Of a stretch of DNA of 32,319 bases, positions 23,871-32,319 are shown piece after piece. Source of the stretch: Lachnospiraceae bacterium (lineage in GTDB: Bacteria > Bacillota_A > Clostridia > Lachnospirales > Lachnospiraceae); assembly GCA_024691045.1 (NCBI GenBank), contig JAILOC010000146.1, positions 1-32,319 of the forward strand, read 5' to 3'. The notes beneath the pieces were generated by a model. The model searched no databases and had not been told where the DNA came from. It saw nothing but the letters and a program-made list of their open reading frames with translations. How positions within the stretch are numbered: the stretch's first letter is position 1; each line of letters opens with the position of its first letter. The translations under genes were made by a program, and so were the position numbers.

Positions 23871-25775
23871 TCACGCAATTGAATTGCCGGTGTAGAGGGT
23901 GTAATACCTTCCCTTAAGGTCAATGAGCTGGTCGTGGGTTCCTCTCTCTATGATCCTTCCCTGCTCCATTACCATTATACAGTCGGCGTTACGGACTGTC
24001 GAAAGTCTGTGTGCGATGACGAAGGAGGTTCTTCCGTTCATCAGCTTATCCATGCCTTCCTGGACGATCCTTTCTGTTCTGGTGTCGATGGAGCTGGTTG
24101 CTTCGTCGAGGATCAGGACGGGAGGATCTGCGATCGCTGCTCTGGCAATGGCAAGAAGCTGTCTCTGCCCCTGGGAAAGGCTTGCGCCGTTACCGGTCAG
24201 CATGGTGTCGTAACCGTCCGGGAGCTTGGAGATGAATTCGTCCGCATTGGCCAGTTTTGCGGCAGCGACGACTTCCTCGTCCGTGGCGTTCAGTTTTCCA
24301 TAACGTATGTTATCGGCAATCGTACCCGTGAAAAGATTGGTTTCCTGAAGTACTATTCCAAGCGACCTTCTCAGATCCGCCTTGACGATCTTGTTGACAT
24401 TGATACCGTCGTATCTGATCTTGCCGTCCTGAATGTCGTAGAAGCGGTTGATCAGGTTGGTGATGGTGGTCTTACCCGCACCGGTGGATCCTACGAAGGC
24501 GATCTTCTGACCGGGCTTGGCTTCAAGCTTGATGTCGTGAAGCACCATCTTTTCATCGGTGTATCCGAAATCCACACCGTCGAAGACTACATTTCCTTCA
24601 AGCGGCTTGTAGTCCGTGGTTCCTTCTGCCTTGTGGTAATGCTTCCACGCCCACATTCCGGTGTGTTCTGAGGTTTCCTCCAGCTTTCCTTCGGGGGTTT
24701 TCTTCGCATTTACAAGTGTAACATATCCTTCGTCGGTCTCGGACTCCTCATCCATAAGTGCGAATATCCTCTCCGCGCCGGCCATTGCCATGACGATGGA
24801 ATTGAACTGCTGTGCCACCTGTGCGATGGGCATGTTGAAGCTTCTGTTAAGGCTGAGGAAGGAAGCGACCGATCCTACCGTAAGGGGAGTCTTTATCGCT
24901 AAGATACCACCAGTTATTGCACAGAGGACATAGCTGACGTTTCCAAGCTGGGCACTTATGGGCCCCAGTGCGTTGGCATATGTATTGGCCTTGGAGGAAG
25001 CATCAAAGAGCTCCTCGTTCAGGTCCTTAAACTGTTCTTTGCCCGCTTCTTCATGGCAGAATACCTTGACCACCTTCTGACCGGTGATCATCTCCTCTAT
25101 GAAGCCGTTAACGGTACCGAGCTGTTTCTGCTGGCGGGCGAAATGCTTTCCGCTGTTTTTTGCAGCAAAGCCGGTGCAGAACATCATGACACAAATCATA
25201 ACAATCGTTACCATTGTCATGACGGGGCTGAGTACTATCATGGAGACCAGCACGGATATGATGGTGATCACCGAATTGATGCACTGTGGAATGCTCTGGG
25301 ATATCATCTGTCTCATGGTATCTATATCATTGGTATAGACGGACATGATATCTCCGTTGGTATGTGTATCGAAGTACCTGATGGGCAGCTTTTCCATTTT
25401 TTCGAAAAGCTCGTTCCTTAAGGTCTGCATCGTTCCCTGGGTGATCACGATCAGGAGCTTCTGCTGGGTGAAGTTGGCAACTACTCCCAGAGCGTAGAAG
25501 CAGGCTACCCTGGTTATGGCCCTGGCAAGAGGACCGTAATTCGGGAGCGTATCGGGATTGAGCAGATAGGGGGTGATGTACTTGTCTATCAGCTCCTTCA
25601 TGAAAAGAGTTCCCTGAAGGCCGCTGGCGACGGTTATGATTATGCATACAAAAACGATAGCGTATTGTATGTAATAGGTTTTAAAGACATACCCCATTAT
25701 CCTTTTGAACATCTTACCGGGATCCTTGGCTTTTGGCCCCGGTCTTCCCAGTGAATTTCTTCCCGGTCCCGGCAT
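23871..25775 (-). CDS. ABC exporter half-transporter, catalytic-site partner
   Basis: The 634-residue protein joins a six-helix type IV exporter domain (about 25-335) to a nucleotide-binding domain (about 395-630). It has Walker A GSTGAGKT (429-436), Walker B LILDE with the catalytic Glu558 and the H-loop His589. The signature is LSQGQ (533-537), one residue off LSGGQ. With the upstream gene, whose NBD lacks both Glu and His, it forms a heterodimer with one consensus and one degenerate ATP site, as in the TM287/288 type. A long insert (about 345-395) precedes the NBD. It starts directly after the partner's stop; GGAGGTG in the partner's last codons is the ribosome site. Probably a multidrug or lipid exporter. 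Confidence 0.93.
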   Translation of the reverse strand: MPGPGRNSLGRPGPKAKDPGKMFKRIMGYVFKTYYIQYAIVFVCIIITVASGLQGTLFMKELIDKYITPYLLNPDTLPNYGPLARAITRVACFYALGVVANFTQQKLLIVITQGTMQTLRNELFEKMEKLPIRYFDTHTNGDIMSVYTNDIDTMRQMISQSIPQCINSVITIISVLVSMIVLSPVMTMVTIVMICVMMFCTGFAAKNSGKHFARQQKQLGTVNGFIEEMITGQKVVKVFCHEEAGKEQFKDLNEELFDASSKANTYANALGPISAQLGNVSYVLCAITGGILAIKTPLTVGSVASFLSLNRSFNMPIAQVAQQFNSIVMAMAGAERIFALMDEESETDEGYVTLVNAKKTPEGKLEETSEHTGMWAWKHYHKAEGTTDYKPLEGNVVFDGVDFGYTDEKMVLHDIKLEAKPGQKIAFVGSTGAGKTTITNLINRFYDIQDGKIRYDGINVNKIVKADLRRSLGIVLQETNLFTGTIADNIRYGKLNATDEEVVAAAKLANADEFISKLPDGYDTMLTGNGASLSQGQRQLLAIARAAIADPPVLILDEATSSIDTRTERIVQEGMDKLMNGRTSFVIAHRLSTVRNADCIMVMEQGRIIERGTHDQLIDLKGRYYTLYTGNSIA

Positions 25776-27527
25776 TTAATCCACCTCCGTTTCATCGAAG
25801 TCTCCGGACCCGCCTGTCTGGGATTCGTATACTTCACGATAGATCTCGTTTCTGTTTAATAATTCTTCATGTGTTCCGATATCGGAGATCCGTCCGTTAT
25901 CAAGGACGATGATCCTGTCCGCATCGGAAATGCTGGAGATCCTCTGGGCTATTATGAACTTGGTCACGCCGGGGATCTCATTTCTGAAGGCCTGACGTAT
26001 TTTGGCATCGGTTGCCGTATCCACCGCGCTGGTGGAGTCATCGAGTATGAGGATCTTGGGATCCTTAAGAAGTGCTCTTGCTATGCACAGTCTTTGCTTC
26101 TGTCCGCCGGAAACATTGTTTCCGCCGTGCTCTATATAGGTATTGTATCCGTCCGGCATATTGGAAACAAATTCATCCGCACATGCCATAACACAGGCCT
26201 TTTTGCATTCTTCCTCAGTCGCATCCGGCTTGCCCCAGCGAAGGTTCTCCAGGACCGTACCGGAAAAGAGCTGGTTTTTCTGGAGCACCACGGAAACGGA
26301 ATTTCTGAGGGTTTCCAGGTCGTATTGGCGAACGTCGATGCCGCCTACACTGACGCTTCCTTCCGTTACGTCATAGAGTCTGCTGATAAGGCTGACCAGG
26401 GTCGTTTTTGAGGATCCTGTGGCACCCATGATGCCTATGGTCTCGCCGGACTTTATATCGATATTGATGTTTTCCAGGACTTCCTTTCCGCCCTGATCGT
26501 GATTATATGCAAAGGAAACATTCTCAAACCTGACGGATCCGTCTTTTACCTCATAAACGGGATTATCCGGGTTCTTAAGATCGGGCTCTTCGCTGAGCAC
26601 TTCCGCGATACGCTCCCCGCTGGCAGCGCTCATGCTTATCATTACGAAAACCATCGAGAGCATCATCAGACTCATAAGTATGTTCATGCAATATGTAAGA
26701 AGGCTCATGAGCTCTCCGGTGGTCAGATCGCCGACGCTGATCATCCTTGCACCGATCCAGCTGATGGTAAGGATGCAGGTGTAGACGGTCGCAGACATGA
26801 TCGGGAAGCTTATGACGACCCTGCTCTCTGCTTTGCAGAAGATCTTGTAAATGGCTTCTGAAGCCTTCCTGAAGCGGTTAATCTGCTCGTCTTCGCGGAC
26901 ATACGCCTTGACGACCCTGATCGCGTTTACGTTCTCCTGAACTGATTCGTTGAGAGCATCGTACTTGGGAAATGCCTGTCTGAAGGTCTTGTTGGCACCC
27001 GATACTATTATGGTGGCAACTATGGCAAGGAAGACGACTGCGATCAGGTATACCCTTGCGATACGGGCATTGATGTAGAAGGCCATACACATGGCAACGA
27101 TCAGGGACGCAGGAGCCCTCATCGCCATTCTGAGGATCATATGATACGCATTCTGGATGTTGGTGACATCGGTGGTGAGCCTGGTTACCAGACTCGAAGT
27201 TGAGAATCTGTCAATATTGGAGAAGGAGAAGGTCTGTATCTTGTCATACATGGCCTTTCTTAAGTTCTTGGCAAGTCCCGTGGAGGCTATGGCGCCGAAT
27301 TTGCCGCCCAGCAGTCCTCCGATGAATCCGATCACCGCTGCGATCACCATATACAGCCCCACTTTCAGTATATGGTTCATGTTGCCGGCATACACGCCGT
27401 CATCGATAATGGAAGCCATAAGGTAGGGAACGATCATTTCCATGGCAACTTCCAGTATCATAAAGACCGGCGTGATAATGGAATGCCATTTGTACTCCCT
27501 GACTTCCGAAAGAATTTTCTTAACCAT
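25776..27527 (-). CDS. ABC exporter half-transporter, degenerate-site partner
   Basis: The 583-residue protein has the same exporter fold. Its nucleotide-binding domain has Walker A GATGSSKT (368-375) and a proper signature VSGGQ (472-476), but Walker B ends LILDD, with Asp497 in place of the catalytic Glu. The H-loop His is Gln528 (IIAQRIS). These are the hallmarks of the non-hydrolysing half of a heterodimeric exporter. Its intact signature completes the active site of the partner at 23871. The start is backed by AAGGA and by a strong promoter. Both genes form one operon with zero spacing. Confidence 0.93.
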   Translation of the reverse strand: MVKKILSEVREYKWHSIITPVFMILEVAMEMIVPYLMASIIDDGVYAGNMNHILKVGLYMVIAAVIGFIGGLLGGKFGAIASTGLAKNLRKAMYDKIQTFSFSNIDRFSTSSLVTRLTTDVTNIQNAYHMILRMAMRAPASLIVAMCMAFYINARIARVYLIAVVFLAIVATIIVSGANKTFRQAFPKYDALNESVQENVNAIRVVKAYVREDEQINRFRKASEAIYKIFCKAESRVVISFPIMSATVYTCILTISWIGARMISVGDLTTGELMSLLTYCMNILMSLMMLSMVFVMISMSAASGERIAEVLSEEPDLKNPDNPVYEVKDGSVRFENVSFAYNHDQGGKEVLENINIDIKSGETIGIMGATGSSKTTLVSLISRLYDVTEGSVSVGGIDVRQYDLETLRNSVSVVLQKNQLFSGTVLENLRWGKPDATEEECKKACVMACADEFVSNMPDGYNTYIEHGGNNVSGGQKQRLCIARALLKDPKILILDDSTSAVDTATDAKIRQAFRNEIPGVTKFIIAQRISSISDADRIIVLDNGRISDIGTHEELLNRNEIYREVYESQTGGSGDFDETEVD

Positions 27528-27562
27528 TTCCTTGTTCCTTTATCTTTTATCCTAACTCTTTA

Positions 27563-27590
27563 ATTATAGAATATGAGATTTTCAAGTCAA
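27563..27590 (-). promoter_or_regulatory. promoter of the ABC exporter operon
   Basis: On the minus strand TTGACT (27590-27585), a 16-base spacer and TATAAT (27568-27563) stand 35 bases before the start codon. Confidence 0.65.
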
Positions 27591-27696
27591 TAAAGCAATC
27601 GATTACATTTTAACAGATTATATCTGACAAAATATAAAAAGTCAAAATCATTTATTTATACGTAGCGATCCTAAAGGTACGGTAATGACGGATTTA

Positions 27697-27705
27697 TGGT
27701 AAAAT
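27697..27705 (+). promoter_or_regulatory. candidate extended -10 promoter of pgcA
   Basis: TGG-TAAAAT (27697-27705) lies 60 bases before the start; no good -35 is visible. Confidence 0.35.
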
Positions 27706-27764
27706 AAAGCATTAGGGAAGCATGCACAGCAGTGCGGAATCAAAGCAGCTTTGGGGAGGGAAAT

Positions 27765-29510
27765 ATGACGTATTCCGAAACGGCCGGTTTGTGGAGAGAA
27801 AAACTGGAAAAGGAAGACCCGCTTTATGCGGAGCTTCTTTCTGTCACTGATGAAGGAGAGCTTGAGGACAGATTCTACAAGGATCTTTCCTTCGGAACCG
27901 CGGGACTTCGCGGCAAGGTGGGTGTCGGGACAAACCGCATGAACCGCTTTACCGTCGGACGTGCGGCTCAGGGCATTTCCGATTATATAGTTAAAAAAGG
28001 ATCGGAAGCCTGCAAAAAGGGTGTTGTGATCGCACACGATCCGAGGCATTTCAGTGCCGAATTTTCGAAGATGACAGCTCTGATCCTTGCGGAAAACGGC
28101 ATTATGGCATATACATTTCCTTCACTTCGCCCCACTCCCGAACTGGCATTTATGATAAGGCATCTCGGATGCATATCGGGCATCAATATCACCGCATCCC
28201 ATAACCCCAGGGAATACAACGGCTTCAAGGCATACTGGGAGGACGGCTGTCAGGTCAGCTCCTCGGTTGCCGACGGTATGACGGAGTGCATCGAAGCGGT
28301 GGATTATTTTTCCGGAATAAAAGGAATGAGGATGCTTGACGGCTCGCTCGATGAAGCATATGACAGGGCAGTGTCCGACGATAAGATAATAATCCTTTCC
28401 GAAAAGTACGACAGGAAATATCTGGACAGGATCGAAAGCCTTGCTATCCATAAGGGCGCAGAGCTTGACCTGTCCATTCCCATTGTCTACACACCCCTTA
28501 ACGGTGCGGGGAGTATTCCTTTCATGACCGTTATGAAGGACAGGGGATTTACAAATGTTTCGATAGTGGAAGAGCAGCGTGATCCCGACCCGGATTTTAC
28601 CACTGTAGGTTATCCGAATCCCGAGGATCCCAAAGCTTTCAGAATGTCCGAGGAACTCGGAAAGAAGAACGGTGCGGAGCTTTTGATGGCAACCGATCCC
28701 GATGCGGACAGATTCGCCATCGAGCTTCTTATGGATAACGGTGAGTACCTGCCTCTTAACGGAAACCAGACGGGATACATCCTCGTCGCTTACATTCTCG
28801 ACGGAATGAAGGATGCGGGCACACTTCCGGAAAACGGAGCGATGGTCAAGTCGATAGTCACATCCACCATGTCATCTGTTATGGCGGAAAGCTACGGCGT
28901 GAAGATGTACGAGTCCCTCACCGGCTTTAAGAATATCTGTGGCCTGATACCCTTCCTTGAGAAGAATTACGAGAGATACCTTTTCGGATATGAGGAATCG
29001 GTAGGATATGCCGCATGCTCGGATATCCGCGACAAGGACGGAATAAGTGCGGGAATGCTCGTTGCCGAAGCTGCCGCATATTATAAAAAGAAAGAAGGCA
29101 AGACCCTCTATCAGGTTCTTATGGGTCTTTATGAAAAGTACGGATTCTATGCCGAGGATGAACCGAACCTGGTGCTTGAAGGTATCGAAGGCTCAAAGAG
29201 GATCGGAAGGATGATGGAGCATGTAAGGAGCTGCCCTCCATCTGAGATCGCGGGCAGAAAGGTCGTAAAACTCATAGATTATAAGGACGGCGGAGAAGAT
29301 ATCAGACATCCGGAGAATAAGATCCCGGGAACAAATGCGTTTCGATTCTTCCTGGAAGGCACCGATACCTGGTTTGCGATAAGACCCTCCGGAACAGAGC
29401 CCAAGATAAAGTTCTATTTCTACACCAGGCAGTCTTCAAGGGAAGATGCGCTTAAGGCAAATGCGGAAATAAAGGCCGCGGTCCTTGAAATGATAGAAGC
29501 AGTGAAGTGA
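27765..29510 (+). CDS. pgcA: phosphoglucomutase / phosphomannomutase
   Basis: The 581-residue alpha-D-phosphohexomutase interconverts hexose 1- and 6-phosphates and feeds nucleotide-sugar synthesis. The phosphoserine loop is TASHNP (Ser145), the metal loop DPDADR (311-316), the sugar loop GYEES (408-412) and the phosphate loop RPSGTEPK (540-547). All are intact, and the length equals the Bacillus PgcA I remember. The start is the ATG at 27765 because GGGGAGGG is just upstream; an in-frame GTG at 27732 is not supported. Its 3' end converges with the decayed GGDEF gene and shows a small direct duplication. Confidence 0.94.
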   Translation: MTYSETAGLWREKLEKEDPLYAELLSVTDEGELEDRFYKDLSFGTAGLRGKVGVGTNRMNRFTVGRAAQGISDYIVKKGSEACKKGVVIAHDPRHFSAEFSKMTALILAENGIMAYTFPSLRPTPELAFMIRHLGCISGINITASHNPREYNGFKAYWEDGCQVSSSVADGMTECIEAVDYFSGIKGMRMLDGSLDEAYDRAVSDDKIIILSEKYDRKYLDRIESLAIHKGAELDLSIPIVYTPLNGAGSIPFMTVMKDRGFTNVSIVEEQRDPDPDFTTVGYPNPEDPKAFRMSEELGKKNGAELLMATDPDADRFAIELLMDNGEYLPLNGNQTGYILVAYILDGMKDAGTLPENGAMVKSIVTSTMSSVMAESYGVKMYESLTGFKNICGLIPFLEKNYERYLFGYEESVGYAACSDIRDKDGISAGMLVAEAAAYYKKKEGKTLYQVLMGLYEKYGFYAEDEPNLVLEGIEGSKRIGRMMEHVRSCPPSEIAGRKVVKLIDYKDGGEDIRHPENKIPGTNAFRFFLEGTDTWFAIRPSGTEPKIKFYFYTRQSSREDALKANAEIKAAVLEMIEAVK

Positions 29511-29522
29511 CAGAAGCAGTGA
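29495..29522 (+). repeat. 11-bp direct repeat at the end of pgcA
   Basis: AGAAGCAGTGA occurs at 29495-29505 and 29512-29522, a 17-base period. This looks like a slip duplication at the junction between pgcA and the pseudogene. Confidence 0.7.
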
Positions 29523-30272
29523 GCGGTCCACAGGCACCATGGAAAACTGCGATGCCATCCCGCTGCTTTTTCATTGATAGTCTTGCGAAGTGCCTCGGGA
29601 TCGTCCGTATGGATGATGGCCATGAGCTCGTCGCCCGCGGCATGGCCCTTCGTATCGTTCACCTTCTTTAATCCGTTGACATCTATGGAAAAGAGAGCGA
29701 AATTCTCTGCAAGCTCTCCTTTTCTGAATTCCTTCAGATCCTCGTCATAGCATCTTCTGTTGAACAGTCTTGTCATCTCATCGGTCATTGAGATCCTGAT
29801 GAGATGTTCCTCTCTCTTTTTCTCCTCATCGACATTTCGCGCGGTGAAGATAACAACGTTCGGAATGCCGTCCAGCGTCTGGTCCACGGTAATGTACTGT
29901 GCTCTGAACCAGCCGGAGACGACGTCGATGAAGTCCGCGCTGATGAGCTTTTTATGTGAAAGTCTCGACCTGATGGTCTTGATATTCGTAAAGTCTGTGA
30001 AGGCCTCCGTCTGGTCGGGCATTACCTGATTCTTGATCGTCTGGTACATAATGGTGTGGGTCTGCGCACTCAGGTCTATGCCGTGCTTTTTCTGTTCCCG
30101 ATCTGCATATGCACGTGGTGTATGTGATGTCGCGGAATATGCCGCCGTAGACCCCGAGCGCTATTGCCGGTCCGGTCAGTGTGAAGAACCACAGAACCTT
30201 GTTAAGATAACCGTTAACTTTAACACGGTTCTCCCGTAAGAAAGAACTGTACTCGGTCATGTTGATGTCCAT
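29515..30272 (-). pseudogene. decayed membrane-bound GGDEF gene
   Basis: The start is good (AAGGGGG, then MDINMTEYSSFLRENRVK), and a first membrane helix follows (NKVLWFFTLTGPAIALGVYGG). After DITYTTC, near 30110, the frame changes: the rest continues in another frame (ADREQKKHGIDLSAQ, then MYQTIKNQV at 30049), so most membrane helices are deleted. A PAS-like part and the start of the GGDEF domain remain (DEMTRLFNRRCYDEDL; FALFSIDVNGLKKVNDTKGH). The sequence then jumps from AAGDEL to MAIIHTDDPEALRKT, removing the catalytic GGDEF region. The 3' end is also lost: the frame drifts after EKAAGWH and stops inside pgcA at 29420. It cannot make c-di-GMP. Confidence 0.8.
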
Positions 30273-30368
30273 TTTTCTGCCCCCTTCAAAATGAAACCTT
30301 CAACCCTATCCTACCACAATTTTCCGAAAACGGGTCATTTCAGAAGCGCCGGTTTTTCTTCCGTACCC

Positions 30369-32319
30369 TCACAGATTCCCCATAAGGAAATCCTTGAGTA
30401 TTCCTATGCTCTCACGGAGCATATTATTGGGAAGATAGAGCCTGACAGACCTTGCGGGTATGCCGTACGTATCGGTGTAGCCGCATTTTTTCGCGATCGC
30501 AAGTGCCCTGAACATATGGAACTCGCTCGATACGATTCCGACCGATGAATCCTGAAGGCCGTCCACCAGAGCCAAACTGAACTGCAGGTTCTCCGAGGTG
30601 TTGGTTGACTTGTCCTCTGCGATTATCCTGATTTCATCGATGCCTTTATCCATCAGGTATTCCTTCATGACCGAGGCTTCCGTAGCAGGTTCGTTGGAAC
30701 CCTTTCCGCCGGAAACGATGATAATCGTATCCGGATTGTTTACGGCGTATTCGTAAGCCCTGTTCAGCCTGAGTCTTGTAACCACTGCGGGACCGGAAGG
30801 CTTTACCTGCGAACCGAGGACTATGATATAGTCGAGGTTTTCTTTTCCCTGATCCATAAATCCGCTCACTACCATTCCCTGCGTCAAAAGTACGAATATG
30901 ATCCCAAACGATACGCAGGCTGCAATCAGCGCATTTACCGCCTTGGGAAGCTTTGCGAATATACTTTTACGTATGAAAAGAGAAAGCAGAAGGAAACAGA
31001 TGCCTCCCGCATACCATACGCAGAAGAATTTCGATCCGGAGTTCACCAGCATGACGGTTATTCCGTAGAGGATGCAGAGGGCACCCGCCAAAAGGCAAAG
31101 AAGCGGAAGGATGACGGGTTTTCTTTTGGCGGAAGCGTCCTTTCCGGAGCCCTTCAGCTTCAGGACAATCAGCAGGTAAACAAGGGATATCATGGAGCTG
31201 ATGCCCCAGGACATCGGATAGGATGTCATGAGGACTGTCATGGTGCGGTATACCCTGAATGCAGTGAAGATCCAGAGGATCCTTATTCCGCACACGCCGA
31301 ATACGCTTATGATCATGGGCCCCGTTGCATTTCCCATTCCTCTGAGCACGGCATGGGTGACTTCGATCAGTATGAAGGTGAAGTAGAAGACCACGAAGAA
31401 TCTGAGCATGTATGTGGCAATATCAAGCACTACGGGATCCTTGGTAAAGAAGGTGAGCACGAACGGGCCGACAGTAAGCAGGCCTGTAACTATGGCAGTG
31501 GTCAGGACAGTGTGATAGAGTGCGCCGCAGACACTGCTCTTTTTGACCCTCTCCATGCTTCCCTTACCGTAGTTCTGGGCGACAAAGGTGGAGATTGTGA
31601 TACCCATGGAACTGCTCACCATCCAGAAGATCTGATCCGCTTTGCCCGTTGCGACCCATGCGGCCACGGTGTCCGTCCCGAAGCCGTTGACCGCGATCTG
31701 GATTATCAGATTGGATGCGGTATATGTAAGGGAATGGATTGTGGAGGGGATGCCGATGAGCAGTATCCTCTTAAGATAGAAGGAATGAATCCTGATACGG
31801 TGCGGATAAAGCCTGTAGCAGTCACTTGCCCTGACGAGCACGATGATGGTAAGGACCGCACTTATTGCCTGGGAAAGGATAGTTGCCAGGGCAACACCGA
31901 ACACGCCCAGTCCGAGCCCGAGTACCAGTACAAGGTCCAGGATGATGTTGGCGATGGAAGAGATTATCAGGAATAAAAGAGGTCTCTTGGAATCTCCTAT
32001 AGCCCTGAGGATACCGGCGCCCATATTGTAGACAAGGTTCGGGATCATTCCCGCCATGTAGACCCTGAGGTATATCGTCGAACCCTCGAGTGATTCGGGG
32101 GTGGTGTTCATAGCCTCCAGCATCAGCCTTGTGGTGGGTATGCCGATCGCCGTTATCAGAATGCCGAGTATCACGGCAAAGGCCATTCCGGTGTGAACGG
32201 CTTTGGATACTTCGTCCTTTTTGCCCGCTCCGTAGTACTGGCCCACGATGACGGTGGCACCGGAAGAAAGGGAGGTGAGTCCTCCCACGAATACGTTGAC
32301 CAATATCGCGGCCGAACCT
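30369..32319 (-). CDS. MATE efflux protein fused to DUF218 (YdcF-like) domain, 5' end off window
   Basis: About 649 residues are visible and the N-terminus is missing. The first ~385 residues are a MATE family multidrug/Na+ (or H+) antiporter (SSGATVIVGQYYGAG; MGAGILRAIGDSKRPL; VLRGMGNATGPMI). A short linker (GSGKDASAKRKP, near 31120-31150) leads without stop into four helices. A DUF218 domain follows (about 490-640): DYIIVLGSQV, SGGKGSNEPATEA, EDKSTNTSEN, SSEFHMFRALAIAKK. DUF218 proteins (YdcF, SanA, ElyC) act in envelope processes. The two parts are usually separate proteins; here the frame is continuous. No terminator is evident in the 96 bases downstream. Confidence 0.88.
   Translation of the reverse strand, partial: GSAAILVNVFVGGLTSLSSGATVIVGQYYGAGKKDEVSKAVHTGMAFAVILGILITAIGIPTTRLMLEAMNTTPESLEGSTIYLRVYMAGMIPNLVYNMGAGILRAIGDSKRPLLFLIISSIANIILDLVLVLGLGLGVFGVALATILSQAISAVLTIIVLVRASDCYRLYPHRIRIHSFYLKRILLIGIPSTIHSLTYTASNLIIQIAVNGFGTDTVAAWVATGKADQIFWMVSSSMGITISTFVAQNYGKGSMERVKKSSVCGALYHTVLTTAIVTGLLTVGPFVLTFFTKDPVVLDIATYMLRFFVVFYFTFILIEVTHAVLRGMGNATGPMIISVFGVCGIRILWIFTAFRVYRTMTVLMTSYPMSWGISSMISLVYLLIVLKLKGSGKDASAKRKPVILPLLCLLAGALCILYGITVMLVNSGSKFFCVWYAGGICFLLLSLFIRKSIFAKLPKAVNALIAACVSFGIIFVLLTQGMVVSGFMDQGKENLDYIIVLGSQVKPSGPAVVTRLRLNRAYEYAVNNPDTIIIVSGGKGSNEPATEASVMKEYLMDKGIDEIRIIAEDKSTNTSENLQFSLALVDGLQDSSVGIVSSEFHMFRALAIAKKCGYTDTYGIPARSVRLYLPNNMLRESIGILKDFLMGNL

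Noticed and set aside
23934..24671. 245-codon plus-strand frame inside the ABC exporter gene
   Set aside because: Antisense shadow of a conserved nucleotide-binding domain, with no ribosome site and no known family.

Overview
The window looks like chromosomal DNA of a Clostridia member, most probably a Lachnospiraceae relative of Butyrivibrio or Roseburia. This rests on Shine-Dalgarno-type starts (GGAGG, AAAGGAG), membrane proteins with cytoplasmic zinc ribbons, many c-di-GMP enzymes, a bacterial GlnRS of the Clostridia type, a stand-alone AICAR transformylase next to a PurO-type IMP cyclohydrolase, and a YdcF-like domain typical of the family. It is an inference from protein families, not a database match. 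No rRNA, tRNA, CRISPR array, insertion sequence or phage gene was seen.

Layout. (1) 1-1992, minus strand: two coupled membrane proteins, the first with two zinc ribbons. (2) 2148-6762, plus strand: an ABC-2 exporter unit (ATPase, a single-pass protein with a Gln/Ala-rich tail, two half-size permeases), followed at 6859-9249 by a second zinc-ribbon membrane protein with an 11-residue repeat. (3) 9378-16375: a small membrane protein, guaB, a GGDEF-EAL protein, purO and an AICAR transformylase, so IMP-node enzymes surround a c-di-GMP enzyme. (4) 16444-20821: glnS, a DUF2225 protein and an EAL protein with a degenerate GGDEF domain. A bidirectional terminator at 20862-20891 ends this plus-strand block. 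(5) 20906-27527, minus strand: a small YtxH-like protein, a HerA-like ATPase and a heterodimeric ABC exporter pair. Between the first two lies an AT-rich gene-poor island (21359-22228) full of repeats and palindromes. (6) 27765-32319: phosphoglucomutase, a decayed GGDEF gene converging on it, and a MATE efflux protein fused to a DUF218/YdcF domain, cut by the window edge.

How the genes work together. The last two steps of IMP synthesis are on separate genes rather than in a fused PurH. PurO follows a c-di-GMP enzyme by 14 bases and is probably co-transcribed with it. Three c-di-GMP loci have different fates: one complete GGDEF-EAL protein, one with only the EAL half intact, and one pseudogene. 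The membrane proteins of regions 1 and 2 share one plan: cytoplasmic zinc ribbon or low-complexity tail, one membrane helix, large outside domain. Together with the ABC-2 unit they may form an uncharacterised envelope system.

Most unusual points: the 21.6-22.1 kb island (dif-like near-repeats, three GTTWAGTAA motifs around a TATAAT box, DnaA-box-like sites), the MATE-DUF218 fusion, and the GGDEF pseudogene with an apparent deletion inside its catalytic domain.
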